From assembly GCA_036506275.1 (NCBI GenBank), contig DASXSB010000098.1, forward strand, positions 1 to 54,664: a stretch of 54,664 nt of DNA. Direction: 5' to 3'. Under the pieces are notes generated by a model. That model saw nothing but the letters and a program-made list of their open reading frames with translations, had not been told where the DNA came from and searched no databases. The stretch comes from DASXSB01 sp036506275. GTDB lineage: Bacteria; Methylomirabilota; Methylomirabilia; Rokubacteriales; CSP1-6. A program made the position numbers and the translations under genes. Numbering within the stretch: the stretch's first letter is position 1; each line of letters begins with the position of its first letter. Shown one piece after another: positions 33,769 through 42,777 of the stretch.

Positions 33769-35669
33769 TGTGCGGCATCGCCGGCTACGTCGGCGAGGGG
33801 TCGGGGGACTTGCTCGCGATCATGCTCGCCCATCTCGGGCATCGCGGCCCCGACGACGTCGGCGTCCACGTCGAGCGCGAGGCGGGCATCGGCATGACCC
33901 GCCTCGCCATCATCGACCTCGCTACCGGCCGGCAACCGATGGCGAACGACGACGGCTCCCTCCACATCGTCTTCAACGGCGAGATCTACAACTACCGGGA
34001 GCTGCGGCCGCCCCTGGAGGCGCGCGGGTACCGTTTCCGCACCCGGAGCGACACTGAGGTCATCCTCCGCGCCTACGAGGAATACGGCGAGGCGTGCGTG
34101 GAGCGCCTGCGTGGCATGTTCGCGTTCGCGATCTGGGATGGCCGCCGCCGCGCCCTCTTCGTCGCCCGCGATCGGCTCGGCAAGAAGCCGCTGTTCTACC
34201 GGCAAGGTCCGCGCGGCTTCGTCTTCGCCTCCGAGATCAAGGCGCTGTTCGCCCATCCCGCCATCGGGCGCGGCGTCGACGGGAGCGCGTTCCACGCCTT
34301 CCTCGCCTACGGCTACACGCCGGAGGCGCGCTCGATCTACGCCGAGATCGCCAAGCTCCCACCCGCGCATACCGCCCTCTATCACGAGGGCGCGCTCACC
34401 ATTCGTCGCTACTGGCAGCTTCCTTCCGGGCGCGCGCTCAACGCTACCCGCATCGATCCCGGCGAGGCGGCGGTGCAGGTGCGAACCGCGGTGCGGGAGG
34501 CGGTGCGACTCCGGCTCGAGAGCGACGTCCCCCTCGGCGTGTTCCTGAGCGGGGGAATCGACTCGAGCGCGATCGTGGCCGCCATGCGCGACGTCACGAG
34601 CGGGCGCATCGCAACGTTCTCGGTCGGCTTCGGCACCGCCCCCTCCTTCGACGAGCGGCCGTACGCGCGGCTGGTGGCGCAGCGCTTCGGGACCGACCAT
34701 CACGAAGAGGTGCTGGAGCCCGTCGTCACCGACATCCTGCCCGCCATCGTCCGCCACTTCGACGAGCCCTTCGCCGACTCCTCGGCGATCCCGACCTTCG
34801 CGGTGGCGAAGGCGACGGCGCGTCACGTGAAGGTGGCGCTGTCGGGGATCGGGGGCGACGAGGCCTTCGGCGGCTATCCGCGCTACCTCGGCGTTCGCCT
34901 CGCCCAGGGCTACGCCCGCCTGCCGCGACCGTTGCGCGCCATGGCGGAACGCGTCGTGGGTGCCGTCGCGCGCGACTCCGATTCGAGCCGGAATCTCGCG
35001 GACTGGGCGCGCCGGTTCACGAGGGCGGGCGACGTGCCGATGCCGGCGAGCTACCTCGGCTGGACGCGCTTCTTTTCGGAGGCCGCGCTCGCGCGGCTGG
35101 TGACGCCGGGCCTTGCCGAATTCTGGAAGGATGATCCCGACGAGCCCGCGCGCGCCGCTTTTGCCGACCACGGCCATCGTGATCCCGTGGATGGCGCGTT
35201 TCGCATCGACCTCGCCACCTACGTTCCGCACGACCTTCTCGTCATGGCCGATCGCATGAGCATGGCGCACTCGCTCGAGCTGCGGGCGCCGTTCTGTGAC
35301 CACGTCCTTTTGGAGACGAGCCTCGGCTTTCCGCCCGCGCTCAAGATCCCGCGGGGCCGGCTGAAGGGGCTCCTCAAGCGCGCGTTCGCCGACGTGCTGC
35401 CGCGCGAGGTGCTGACGCACCGGAAGCAAGGCTTCATGATTCCGCTCGGACGCTGGCTCCGCACGGACCTCCGCCCGCTCATGGAGGAACTGCTCTCGCC
35501 CGACCGCGTCCGCCGTCGCGGCCTCTTCGCCGTGGCCGAGGTGGAAGCGCTCAAGCACGAACACCTGTCGGGCGCGCGCGGTCACGCCGATCGCCTGTGG
35601 GCGCTCATGATGACGGAGGCGTGGATGCGTGATCGCCTCGACGCGGGCGGCGTCTGGAGCGTCCGATGA
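33768..35669 (+). CDS. asnB: Asparagine synthase (glutamine-hydrolysing), EPS-associated
   Basis: The 633-residue enzyme starts MCGIAGY, exposing the Cys nucleophile of the class II glutaminase domain, and includes HRGPDD and NGEIYN. The synthetase domain has the PP-loop SGGIDSS and a GGDE motif (SGIGGDEAFGGYPRY). It can amidate a carboxylate using glutamine and ATP. Within EPS loci such proteins (often called XrtA-type amidotransferases) probably amidate a sugar acid or related carboxylate, not aspartate; the sequence alone cannot decide. Start shares one base with the previous stop (TGATG). Confidence 0.9.
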   Translation: MCGIAGYVGEGSGDLLAIMLAHLGHRGPDDVGVHVEREAGIGMTRLAIIDLATGRQPMANDDGSLHIVFNGEIYNYRELRPPLEARGYRFRTRSDTEVILRAYEEYGEACVERLRGMFAFAIWDGRRRALFVARDRLGKKPLFYRQGPRGFVFASEIKALFAHPAIGRGVDGSAFHAFLAYGYTPEARSIYAEIAKLPPAHTALYHEGALTIRRYWQLPSGRALNATRIDPGEAAVQVRTAVREAVRLRLESDVPLGVFLSGGIDSSAIVAAMRDVTSGRIATFSVGFGTAPSFDERPYARLVAQRFGTDHHEEVLEPVVTDILPAIVRHFDEPFADSSAIPTFAVAKATARHVKVALSGIGGDEAFGGYPRYLGVRLAQGYARLPRPLRAMAERVVGAVARDSDSSRNLADWARRFTRAGDVPMPASYLGWTRFFSEAALARLVTPGLAEFWKDDPDEPARAAFADHGHRDPVDGAFRIDLATYVPHDLLVMADRMSMAHSLELRAPFCDHVLLETSLGFPPALKIPRGRLKGLLKRAFADVLPREVLTHRKQGFMIPLGRWLRTDLRPLMEELLSPDRVRRRGLFAVAEVEALKHEHLSGARGHADRLWALMMTEAWMRDRLDAGGVWSVR

Positions 35670-37753
35670 CGCCTCTCCGCGTGCTTATGGTCTCCGACGT
35701 GGGCGCGTCTTCGGTGACGGGCGGCGCCGAGCGCGTGCTGTGGGAGCAGGCATCGCGGCTCGCCCGCCGTGGCCACGAGGTGCGGATCGTGAGCCGCGCC
35801 CACCGCGGCGAGATTCCGACGCGGCAGCGCCGCGACGGGGTGTGGGTGGGAGAGTACGGCGTCGATCACAAATCGACGCTCGCGTTCATCAGGGACGCTC
35901 TGGTCGCCGCCCGCCGGGCCGTCGTGCGCGAGCTGGGGGAGGGCGCCGTCGACGTCCTCCATCTGCACCAGCCGCTCGCGGGTTACGCCGCGCTCACGAC
36001 GGCGGCGGCGCGCGGGCTCCCCACCGTCTACACGTTTCACTCCGCGGCGCCGCTCGAGTATCGCTCCCGCGTCGGGATGACCGCCCGCCACCGTCGCGGC
36101 CCCGCCGGCGCCGTCGTCGCCGCCGCCCTGTGGGCGATCGAGCGCGCCTGTCTCCGTCACGCCGACCGCATCCAGGTCCTGAGCGCGTTCTCCGCGGATC
36201 AACTGTGGCGGCTCTATCGCATTCCCTCCGAGCGGATCGTGCGGATTCCGGGCGGTGTCGACGTCGAGCGCTTCCGCCCCGCTCCCGACCGCCGTGCCGC
36301 CCGCAAGGAGCTCGGGCTGCCCGGTGACCGGCCGTTGCTGCTCACGGTGAGAAATCTCGAGGCGCGCATGGGTATCGACAATCTCGTGCGCGCGATGGCG
36401 CTCCTCCGCGCTCACGTTAGTGATGCCGTTCTCCTCATCGGAGGCACCGGCTCCCTGCGGCGACCGCTGGAGGCGCTGGTGGCGTCGCTCGGTCTCGAGG
36501 ACGACGTGCAGTTCCTCGGCTTCGTGCCCGAGGCCGACCTCCCCCGCTATTACCAGGCCGCCGACGCCTTCGTGCTGCCCACGCGGGCGCTGGAAGGGTT
36601 CGGCCTGGTGACGGCGGAGGCGCTCGCGAGCGGGACGCCCGTGCTCGGCACTCCCATCGGCGCCACCCCCGAGCTGCTCCGACCGCTGTCGCCGCGGCTC
36701 GTGTTCGACGACGCCACGCCCGAGGCCATGGCGCGCGGCCTGCGCGAATTCCTGGAGGCCGACGCCCGCGACCCCGGCGCCGCCGCCGCCCTCCGCGACG
36801 CCTGCCGCCGCCACGCGGAGACGCGCTACGCGTGGGACGTCGCGGTGTCCGGTCTCGAGCGGCTGTTGCTCGACGTGAGACACCGGCGGCACGAAGGACC
36901 GGTCGCGACGGCCTGCCCGGCCTGCGGCGGCGCCACCCGCGTCACGCGGTTGCTCTATCGCGGCGCGCGCTACCGACGATGCCGCCGGTGCCGCATCGCG
37001 GTGGCGGCGACGCTTCCCACCCGCGCCGAGCTCCACGAGCACTACGAGACGGAATACCCGGCGCGCTTCGGTCACGGGCATGTCGACGGCGCCCGCGCCG
37101 CCCTCTTCGCGTTGGTCCTCGCGCGCCTCGAACGCTGGTGCCCGCGCGGCCGTCTGCTCGACGTCGGCGCCAGCGGCGGCCACCTCGTGGCGGCCGCCCG
37201 CGCGCGGGGCTGGCGCGGCCTCGCCACCGATGTCTCTTCCGATGCCTGCGTCGCCGCCCGCGCGTCCCACGGCGTGCCGGCCGTGCAGGCGGACAGCGTG
37301 GAGCTGCCGGTGGCGGTGGCGAGCGTGGACGCGGTGACCGTGGTGAACGTGATCGACCAGATCACGGATCCGCTCGCGCTGCTGCGGGAGGCTCACCGCG
37401 TGCTGCGGCCGGGCGGCGTGCTCGTCGTGCGGATTCCCAACGCCGCCTTTCACGTCCCCTGCGTGCGGGTGCTGAGCTCCCTCGGTCCGCTCCCGCGCTG
37501 GCGTGGGTGGGACGCCTATCCGATCCTCCACTTCTTCACGCTCGGCGCCGGCGGCCTGCGGCGTCTGGTCGAGCGCGCCGGCTTTCGCGTTCTCGACACG
37601 CGGAATTCGTCGCAGGCGGCGCTCGGTGAGGGCGGTGCGCGGCGACCGCCGGCGAAGCTGCTCGGCGCCGTGACCGCGGCCATCGCCGCCCTCTCACGCC
37701 GGCGCTGGCTCCTGGCGCCCTCGATCGAGATCTACGCGGAGAAGCCGCGATGA
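35666..37753 (+). CDS. Glycosyltransferase 4 fused to zinc ribbon and methyltransferase
   Basis: At 695 residues this is a fusion. Residues 1-405 are a GT-B enzyme (LMVSDVGASSVTGGAERVLWEQ, then LLIGGTGSLRRPLEAL and LEGFGLVTAEALASGTPVLG). A zinc ribbon follows with CxxC at 417/420 and 439/442. Residues about 480-680 are a class I methyltransferase (RLLDVGASGGHLVAAA, DAVTVVNVIDQITDP, VLRPGGVLVVRIPN). The methyltransferase resembles those that start with a zinc ribbon and act on sugars or lipids. It may couple sugar addition to methylation. Continuous frame without a stop argues against a simple sequencing join. Confidence 0.85.
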   Translation: MTPLRVLMVSDVGASSVTGGAERVLWEQASRLARRGHEVRIVSRAHRGEIPTRQRRDGVWVGEYGVDHKSTLAFIRDALVAARRAVVRELGEGAVDVLHLHQPLAGYAALTTAAARGLPTVYTFHSAAPLEYRSRVGMTARHRRGPAGAVVAAALWAIERACLRHADRIQVLSAFSADQLWRLYRIPSERIVRIPGGVDVERFRPAPDRRAARKELGLPGDRPLLLTVRNLEARMGIDNLVRAMALLRAHVSDAVLLIGGTGSLRRPLEALVASLGLEDDVQFLGFVPEADLPRYYQAADAFVLPTRALEGFGLVTAEALASGTPVLGTPIGATPELLRPLSPRLVFDDATPEAMARGLREFLEADARDPGAAAALRDACRRHAETRYAWDVAVSGLERLLLDVRHRRHEGPVATACPACGGATRVTRLLYRGARYRRCRRCRIAVAATLPTRAELHEHYETEYPARFGHGHVDGARAALFALVLARLERWCPRGRLLDVGASGGHLVAAARARGWRGLATDVSSDACVAARASHGVPAVQADSVELPVAVASVDAVTVVNVIDQITDPLALLREAHRVLRPGGVLVVRIPNAAFHVPCVRVLSSLGPLPRWRGWDAYPILHFFTLGAGGLRRLVERAGFRVLDTRNSSQAALGEGGARRPPAKLLGAVTAAIAALSRRRWLLAPSIEIYAEKPR

Positions 37754-38958
37754 TCCGCGCCGTGCATGTCATCACGCGCCTCACCATGGGCGGCTCCTCG
37801 GAGAACACGGTGGCGACCATGGTCGCGCTGCAGGCGGCCGGCTACGACTGTCCGCTCGCAGTGGGTCTGCGCGAGTCGGAGGCGACCGTGATCGCGGACG
37901 CCCGCGCCCGCGGCGTTCGCGTCGTCGACGTGCCGACGCTCGGCCGCGAGGTGGCGCCCGCGCGCGACGTGGCGGCGGTGGTGGCGCTCGCGCGCCTCTT
38001 CCGGCGCGAGCGGCCCGCCGTCGTGCACACGCACACGTCGAAGGCGGGGTTCCTGGGACGGCTCGCGGCCCGGATCGCCCGCGTTCCCGCCGTCATCCAC
38101 CAGCCGCACGGCCACATCTTCTACGGCTACTACGGTCCGCGACGGACCGGCCTCTTCATCGCCCTCGAGCGGGCGGCCGCGCGCTGGAGCGATCGCATCG
38201 TGACCCTCACCGAGCGCGGCACCGAGGAGCATCTCGCGCACGGCATCGGACGGCGCGAGCAGTACGTCGCCGTCCCCAGCGGCGTGCCCACGGCCGCCAT
38301 CGGCGCCCGCGCCGCCACGCGGGCGGCGGCGCGCGCGCGCCTCGGTATCTCGCGCGATGCGTTCGTGGTGGCCGGGCTCGGGCGCTTCGTGCCCGTGAAG
38401 GGGTTCGACGTCCTCGTGGCGGCGTTGCCGGCGGTGGTGGCCGCGCTGCCAGAGACGCGCGTTGTCCTGATCGGCGACGGCCCCGAGCGCGCGACGCTGG
38501 AACGGCTGGCGGCCGAGCTGCGCGTGGCGGACCGACTGCACGTCACCGGCGCCTCCACCGACGTGTGGTCCTATCTTCCCGCCGCCGACGTGATGGCGGC
38601 GCCGTCCCGCAACGAAGGCATGGGCCGCGCGATCGTGGAAGCGCTCGCCTTGCGTATCCCCGTGGTGGGGACGGCGGTGGGAGGCATTCCTTCTGTCATC
38701 GTCGACGGCGAGTGCGGGCGCGTGGTGCCGCCCGAAGACCCCGGCGCCCTCGCCGAGGCGCTCGTCGCCCTCGGCCGCCATCCGGCCCTGCGGGCGAAGT
38801 TCGCGGCGGCGGCGGTGGCGCGCGCGGAGGCGTTCTCGACCGACGTCGCCAACGCGCGCATGCTCGCCGTCTACGCGATGCTCCTCCGGGAGAAGGATCC
38901 GTCGCTGCTCCGGAACAACGACGCCGCCCTGCTCTGGGAGAAAGGCGGGGTGCCGTGA
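37750..38958 (+). CDS. Glycosyltransferase family 4
   Basis: This 402-residue GT-B protein begins AVHVITRLTMGGSSENT, continues with VVHTHTSKAGFLGRLAARIA, and in the donor half has GLGRFVPVKGFDVLVAA, GDGPERATLERLA and SRNEGMGRAIVEALALRIPVVGT. The N-terminal pattern and HQPHGHIFYGYYG loop resemble EPS-associated GT4 enzymes. Four-base overlaps tie it to both neighbours. The last 25 residues are a non-conserved tail. Confidence 0.88.
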   Translation: MIRAVHVITRLTMGGSSENTVATMVALQAAGYDCPLAVGLRESEATVIADARARGVRVVDVPTLGREVAPARDVAAVVALARLFRRERPAVVHTHTSKAGFLGRLAARIARVPAVIHQPHGHIFYGYYGPRRTGLFIALERAAARWSDRIVTLTERGTEEHLAHGIGRREQYVAVPSGVPTAAIGARAATRAAARARLGISRDAFVVAGLGRFVPVKGFDVLVAALPAVVAALPETRVVLIGDGPERATLERLAAELRVADRLHVTGASTDVWSYLPAADVMAAPSRNEGMGRAIVEALALRIPVVGTAVGGIPSVIVDGECGRVVPPEDPGALAEALVALGRHPALRAKFAAAAVARAEAFSTDVANARMLAVYAMLLREKDPSLLRNNDAALLWEKGGVP

Positions 38959-40415
38959 GAATCGCGCCCGGGCTTCTCCTCGGCACGCTGCTCCTCGGCC
39001 CCGTCGCGGCGACGGCGACGGAGCGGCTGCCGGCCGTGCTGCACGTGCACTCCACGCTCTCCACCGGTCAGCTCTCCCTCGAGGACCTGGCCGCGCTCGC
39101 GGAGCAGGGAGGCATCGGCGCGATCTTCCTCTCCGAGAACTATCTCCTCCACGTCGAATACGGGCTCCCCCCGTTTCGCGCGCTCACGCGCGTGAGCTAC
39201 AACGAGCGCTCGGTCCTGGCGTCGGGCATCGACGGCTATCTGCGCCGGGTGGCGGAAGTTCGCCGTCGCTTTCCGCGCGTGCTCGTCCTCCCCGGCGTGG
39301 AGGTGATGCCGCATTACCGGTGGACCGGCTCGCCCTTCCGCTTCGACATGACGGTGTCGGGCACGCAAAAGAACGTGCTCGTGTTCGGTGTCAGCGACCC
39401 CGCCGTTCTCCGGGCGCTGCCCGCCATCGGCAATCCGCACACCGCTCGCTACACGTGGCAGTCGGTGGTCGATGTCTCGCCCGCCGTCCTCATCGTTCCC
39501 GGAGCCATGCTGCTGGCCGTCAAGCGCCGTCGTCGGGAGCGGCTGGGCCGGGCGGTCGTGGTCGTGGAGCGCCGCGCCTGGCTCACGGGCACCGTCCTCT
39601 GCGCGGTGGGGATGATCGCGCTGGTCCGGGCGTGGCCGTTCACGTCCGAGGCGTATCCCCCCTACGGAGATCTCGGCCTCACCGCGCACCAGGATCTGAT
39701 CGACGAGGTGCAGCGCGCGGGCGGGGTGACGGTGTGGTCGTTCCCGGAGGCCGTCGATAGCGGGGCGCGCAAGGTCGGGCTCGTGAACGTGTCGTGGGAG
39801 ACGACGCCCTACGCCGACGATCTCCTTCGCACTTTCCGTTACACGGCGTTCGGCGCCGTGTACGAGAACGCCACGCGGTTCGAGCGACCGGGCGACGGGT
39901 GGGACCGTTTGCTGCGCCAGTACGCGGCGGGCGAGCGACGCATCCCGGCGTGGGCGGTGGGGGAGTCGGGCTTCCACGAGTTCTCGGCGGGAAAGCGCTT
40001 CGGCACGTTGCAGACGGTCTTCCTCGTCGACGAGCGCTCGGAGGCCGCCGTCCTCGATGCGTTCCGTCATGGGCGGATGTACGCGCTCCACCGCGCGCCG
40101 AAGGAGGCGCTCGCCCTCGGCGCCTTCGCGGTGAGAGCGGGCGCGGCCACCGCCACCTCGGGTGACACGCTGATGGCGCCGCCGGGGACGCCGCTCGAGG
40201 TCGACGTCGCCATCGACGCCTCCGACGGCGGCCCCCAGGAGGTGCGCGTCGCCCTCGTACGCGACGGCGCCGTGGTGGAAGCGTGGTCGGGGACGACGCC
40301 GTTCCGGGGCCGCCATCTCGCGACCTTCGACGGCCGGTCCACGTTCTTCCGCGTCGACGCGCGCGGCGTGGCGCCGCATCGGCTTCTCACCAACCCGATC
40401 TTCGTCCGGCCATGA
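38955..40415 (+). CDS. Membrane-embedded PHP-like phosphoesterase domain protein
   Basis: The 486-residue protein has a signal-like hydrophobic N-terminus (5-22), then a PHP-type HVHSTLS motif (H30, H32) and GVEVMPH (E116, H120). Two hydrophobic segments (about 172-189 and 208-226) are separated by a basic loop KRRRRERLGR. Later PHP-like elements are LTAHQDLIDEVQRAGGVTVWSFPEA and VGESGFHEF, which differ from the usual AHP and GSDxH. The positive loop suggests it faces the cytoplasm while the PHP-like parts face the periplasm. The role in this operon is unknown, perhaps hydrolysis of a phosphate or lipid-linked product. GTG 38955 overlaps the previous gene. Confidence 0.7.
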   Translation: MRIAPGLLLGTLLLGPVAATATERLPAVLHVHSTLSTGQLSLEDLAALAEQGGIGAIFLSENYLLHVEYGLPPFRALTRVSYNERSVLASGIDGYLRRVAEVRRRFPRVLVLPGVEVMPHYRWTGSPFRFDMTVSGTQKNVLVFGVSDPAVLRALPAIGNPHTARYTWQSVVDVSPAVLIVPGAMLLAVKRRRRERLGRAVVVVERRAWLTGTVLCAVGMIALVRAWPFTSEAYPPYGDLGLTAHQDLIDEVQRAGGVTVWSFPEAVDSGARKVGLVNVSWETTPYADDLLRTFRYTAFGAVYENATRFERPGDGWDRLLRQYAAGERRIPAWAVGESGFHEFSAGKRFGTLQTVFLVDERSEAAVLDAFRHGRMYALHRAPKEALALGAFAVRAGAATATSGDTLMAPPGTPLEVDVAIDASDGGPQEVRVALVRDGAVVEAWSGTTPFRGRHLATFDGRSTFFRVDARGVAPHRLLTNPIFVRP

Positions 40416-41125
40416 AGGTCGCCATCCACCAGCCGCAGTACCTGCCGTGGCTCGGTTACCTCGCCAAGCGCGCCGCCGCCGACGTCTTCATCTATCTCGA
40501 CACCGTGCAGTACGAGAAGAACGGCTGGCAGAACCGCAATCGCATCAAGACGAAGGACGGTCCGCGCTGGCTCACGGTGCCCGTCCACGCGCGGCTCGGC
40601 ACGCCCATCCGCGAGGTCACGATCGACAGCCGCCAGCCCTGGCGCGCGCGGCATTGCCAGGCGATCGAGCAGGCGTATCGGACGGCGCCGCATCTCGCGC
40701 GCCACCAGCGCGCGCTCGAGCTGCTCTACGACAAGGAGTGGGAGGCGCTGGCGCCGCTGGCGGTGGCGAGCGCCGACTGGCTCGCCGACGCCGTCGGGAT
40801 CGCGACGCCCACGAGGCTCGCGTCCGAGCTCGCGGTGGACGCGGAGGACGCCACCGCGCGCCTCGTCGCGCTCTGCCGCGCCGTCGGCGGCCGCACCTAT
40901 CTGGCGGGTCGGGACGGGGCCTCCTACATGGACGTGAGGCAGTTCGAAGCGGCGGGTATCTCCTTGCTCTATCAGACGTATTCGCATCCGACGTACGCGC
41001 AGCCGCACGGGAATTTCGTGCCGTTCCTCTCCGGCCTTGACTTATTATTGACTCACGGCGATGCGGCCCTCGGCACGCTCCTCGCAGGTGACGCCTGGTC
41101 GCCGGTTCCCCCGGAGAACGCCTGA
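40412..41125 (+). CDS. WbqC-like family protein
   Basis: The 237-residue protein begins MKVAIHQPQYLPWLGYL and carries FIYLDTVQYEKNGWQNRNRIK, the hallmarks of the WbqC family found in polysaccharide and O-antigen loci. The family's reaction is not well defined; it has been linked to sugar modification or transfer. ATG 40412 overlaps the previous stop by four bases. Its neighbours, a PIG-L-like deacetylase and an aminotransferase, suggest amino-sugar chemistry. Confidence 0.85.
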   Translation: MKVAIHQPQYLPWLGYLAKRAAADVFIYLDTVQYEKNGWQNRNRIKTKDGPRWLTVPVHARLGTPIREVTIDSRQPWRARHCQAIEQAYRTAPHLARHQRALELLYDKEWEALAPLAVASADWLADAVGIATPTRLASELAVDAEDATARLVALCRAVGGRTYLAGRDGASYMDVRQFEAAGISLLYQTYSHPTYAQPHGNFVPFLSGLDLLLTHGDAALGTLLAGDAWSPVPPENA

Positions 41126-41740
41126 GTGAACGTCCTCGCCATCGGCTCGCACCCGGACGACGTCGAGTACGGTTGCGGAGGGATGCTGAGCAAGTACGCG
41201 GACAAGGGCGACGCCGTCTATCTCTTCGTCGCCACCGACGGCGCCCTCGGCGGCGACAGCACGGTGAGGCGGCAGGAGCAGAAGAACGCGGCCGCCATCA
41301 TCGGCGTGAGAGAGATCTTCTGGGGTGGCTACACTGACACCGAGGTCCCCCTCAATCGCGAGCTGATCGTCCGCCTGGAGTCGGTGATCCGCGACATCGA
41401 GCCGCGCATGATCTTCGTGCACTTTCCGGAGGACACGCACCAGGACCACCGCCACCTCGCCCAGGCCGCGCTCTCGGCCACCCGTTACGTCCCCAACTTC
41501 CTCTTCTACGAGGGCCCGACGAGCCAAAACTTCACGCCCAACTGCTACACCGACATCGAGAAGGTGCTCGACCGCAAGCTCGCCTGCCTGGAGGCGCATC
41601 GGTCCCAGGTGAGCAAGACGAACATCGAGGACCTGACGATCCTGGAGCTCGCGGTCTCGTGCGCGAATTTCCGCGGCATCCAGGCGCGTGTGAAATACGC
41701 TGAGGCCTTCCAGTCGGTGCGCCTCCTGCTGAACCTTTGA
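41126..41740 (+). CDS. PIG-L family deacetylase
   Basis: A 204-residue metal-dependent deacetylase of the PIG-L/LmbE family: the HPDDVEYGCGG zinc motif is near the N-terminus (about 9-19) and HQDHR supplies a later ligand. These enzymes remove acetyl groups from N-acetylglucosaminyl compounds. Start GTG 41126 follows the WbqC stop directly. It probably deacetylates an amino sugar, possibly the UDP- or lipid-linked precursor of this polymer. TTGA joins it to the aminotransferase gene. Confidence 0.87.
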   Translation: MNVLAIGSHPDDVEYGCGGMLSKYADKGDAVYLFVATDGALGGDSTVRRQEQKNAAAIIGVREIFWGGYTDTEVPLNRELIVRLESVIRDIEPRMIFVHFPEDTHQDHRHLAQAALSATRYVPNFLFYEGPTSQNFTPNCYTDIEKVLDRKLACLEAHRSQVSKTNIEDLTILELAVSCANFRGIQARVKYAEAFQSVRLLLNL

Positions 41741-42777
41741 TTCCCCACGCGCGGCCCACCCTCACCGACGCCGATGCCGAGGCCGTGGCCCGCGTCGTCC
41801 GGAGCGGCTTCATCGCGCAGGGCGCCGAGGTGGAGGCGTTCGAGGCCGCGCTCGCGACCCGCTTCGGCGTCCGGTCGGCGGCGGCGGTGACCTCCGGCAC
41901 CGTCGCCCTCGAGCTGGCGATGCGCGCACTCGACGTCGGCGCCGACGACGAGGTCGTGATCCCGAGCTACGCGTGCGACGCGCTCTATCACGCCGTGGTG
42001 CGCGCGGGGGCGACGCCGGTGCTCGCCGACGCCGATCCCGAGACGCTGTCGATCGCCGCCGACGACGCCAAGCGCCGCCTCACCGGCCGCACGCGCTGTC
42101 TCATCGTGCCCCACGCGTTCGGTCTCGCCGTGGATCTGAGACCCGTGCTCGCGTTCGGGCTGCCGGTGGTGGAGGACTGCGCGCAGACGGTGGGAGCCAT
42201 CGTCAACGGCGCCCCCGTCGGTGGGGCCGGGCACCTCGCCGTCGGGTCGTTCTACGCCACCAAGCTCCTTACGAGCGGGGAGGGCGGCGTGGTGGCGGGG
42301 GCGCCCGAGCTGGTGGCGCGCGTGCGCGACGCGCGCGACTACGACGAGCGCGAGGATCTGGCGCCGCGCTTCAACTACAAGATGACCGACATGCAGGCCG
42401 CGCTCGGCCGGAGCCAGCTCGCGCGCCTGGACGATTTCGTGGCGCGACGGCGCGCGATCGCCGCCCGCTACCGGCGGGCGCTTGCGGGCGCGCGCTGCCG
42501 CGTGCCGGACGAAGCGGGCAGCCGTCACGTCTATCATCGATTCGTGGTCGCCGTCGACCGTTCGCTGCCGCCCGTGATCGAGCGGCTCCGGCAAGCGGGA
42601 GTGACGGCGCGCCGTCCCGTCTTCCGCCCCATTCACCGGGGGCTCGGGCGCGGCGGCTACCCCGAAGCGGAGCGGTGCTGGCGCGATCGGCTGTCCCTGC
42701 CGTGCTTTCCCTCCCTCACCGACGCCGAGGTCGATACGGTGGCGGCGGCGCTGCGGGCGGCGCTGGAGGCGGCATGA
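41737..42777 (+). CDS. DegT/DnrJ/EryC1/StrS aminotransferase
   Basis: The 346-residue PLP enzyme has the AVTSGTVALELAM segment, VVEDCAQTVGA with the Asp that contacts PLP, and FYATKLLTSGEGG with the catalytic Lys. It adds an amino group to a keto-sugar nucleotide to form an amino sugar such as UDP-4-amino-4-deoxy forms or perosamine. It starts at TTG 41737, which overlaps the PIG-L gene stop (TTGA). The substrate is not determined. Confidence 0.88.
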   Translation: MIPHARPTLTDADAEAVARVVRSGFIAQGAEVEAFEAALATRFGVRSAAAVTSGTVALELAMRALDVGADDEVVIPSYACDALYHAVVRAGATPVLADADPETLSIAADDAKRRLTGRTRCLIVPHAFGLAVDLRPVLAFGLPVVEDCAQTVGAIVNGAPVGGAGHLAVGSFYATKLLTSGEGGVVAGAPELVARVRDARDYDEREDLAPRFNYKMTDMQAALGRSQLARLDDFVARRRAIAARYRRALAGARCRVPDEAGSRHVYHRFVVAVDRSLPPVIERLRQAGVTARRPVFRPIHRGLGRGGYPEAERCWRDRLSLPCFPSLTDAEVDTVAAALRAALEAA

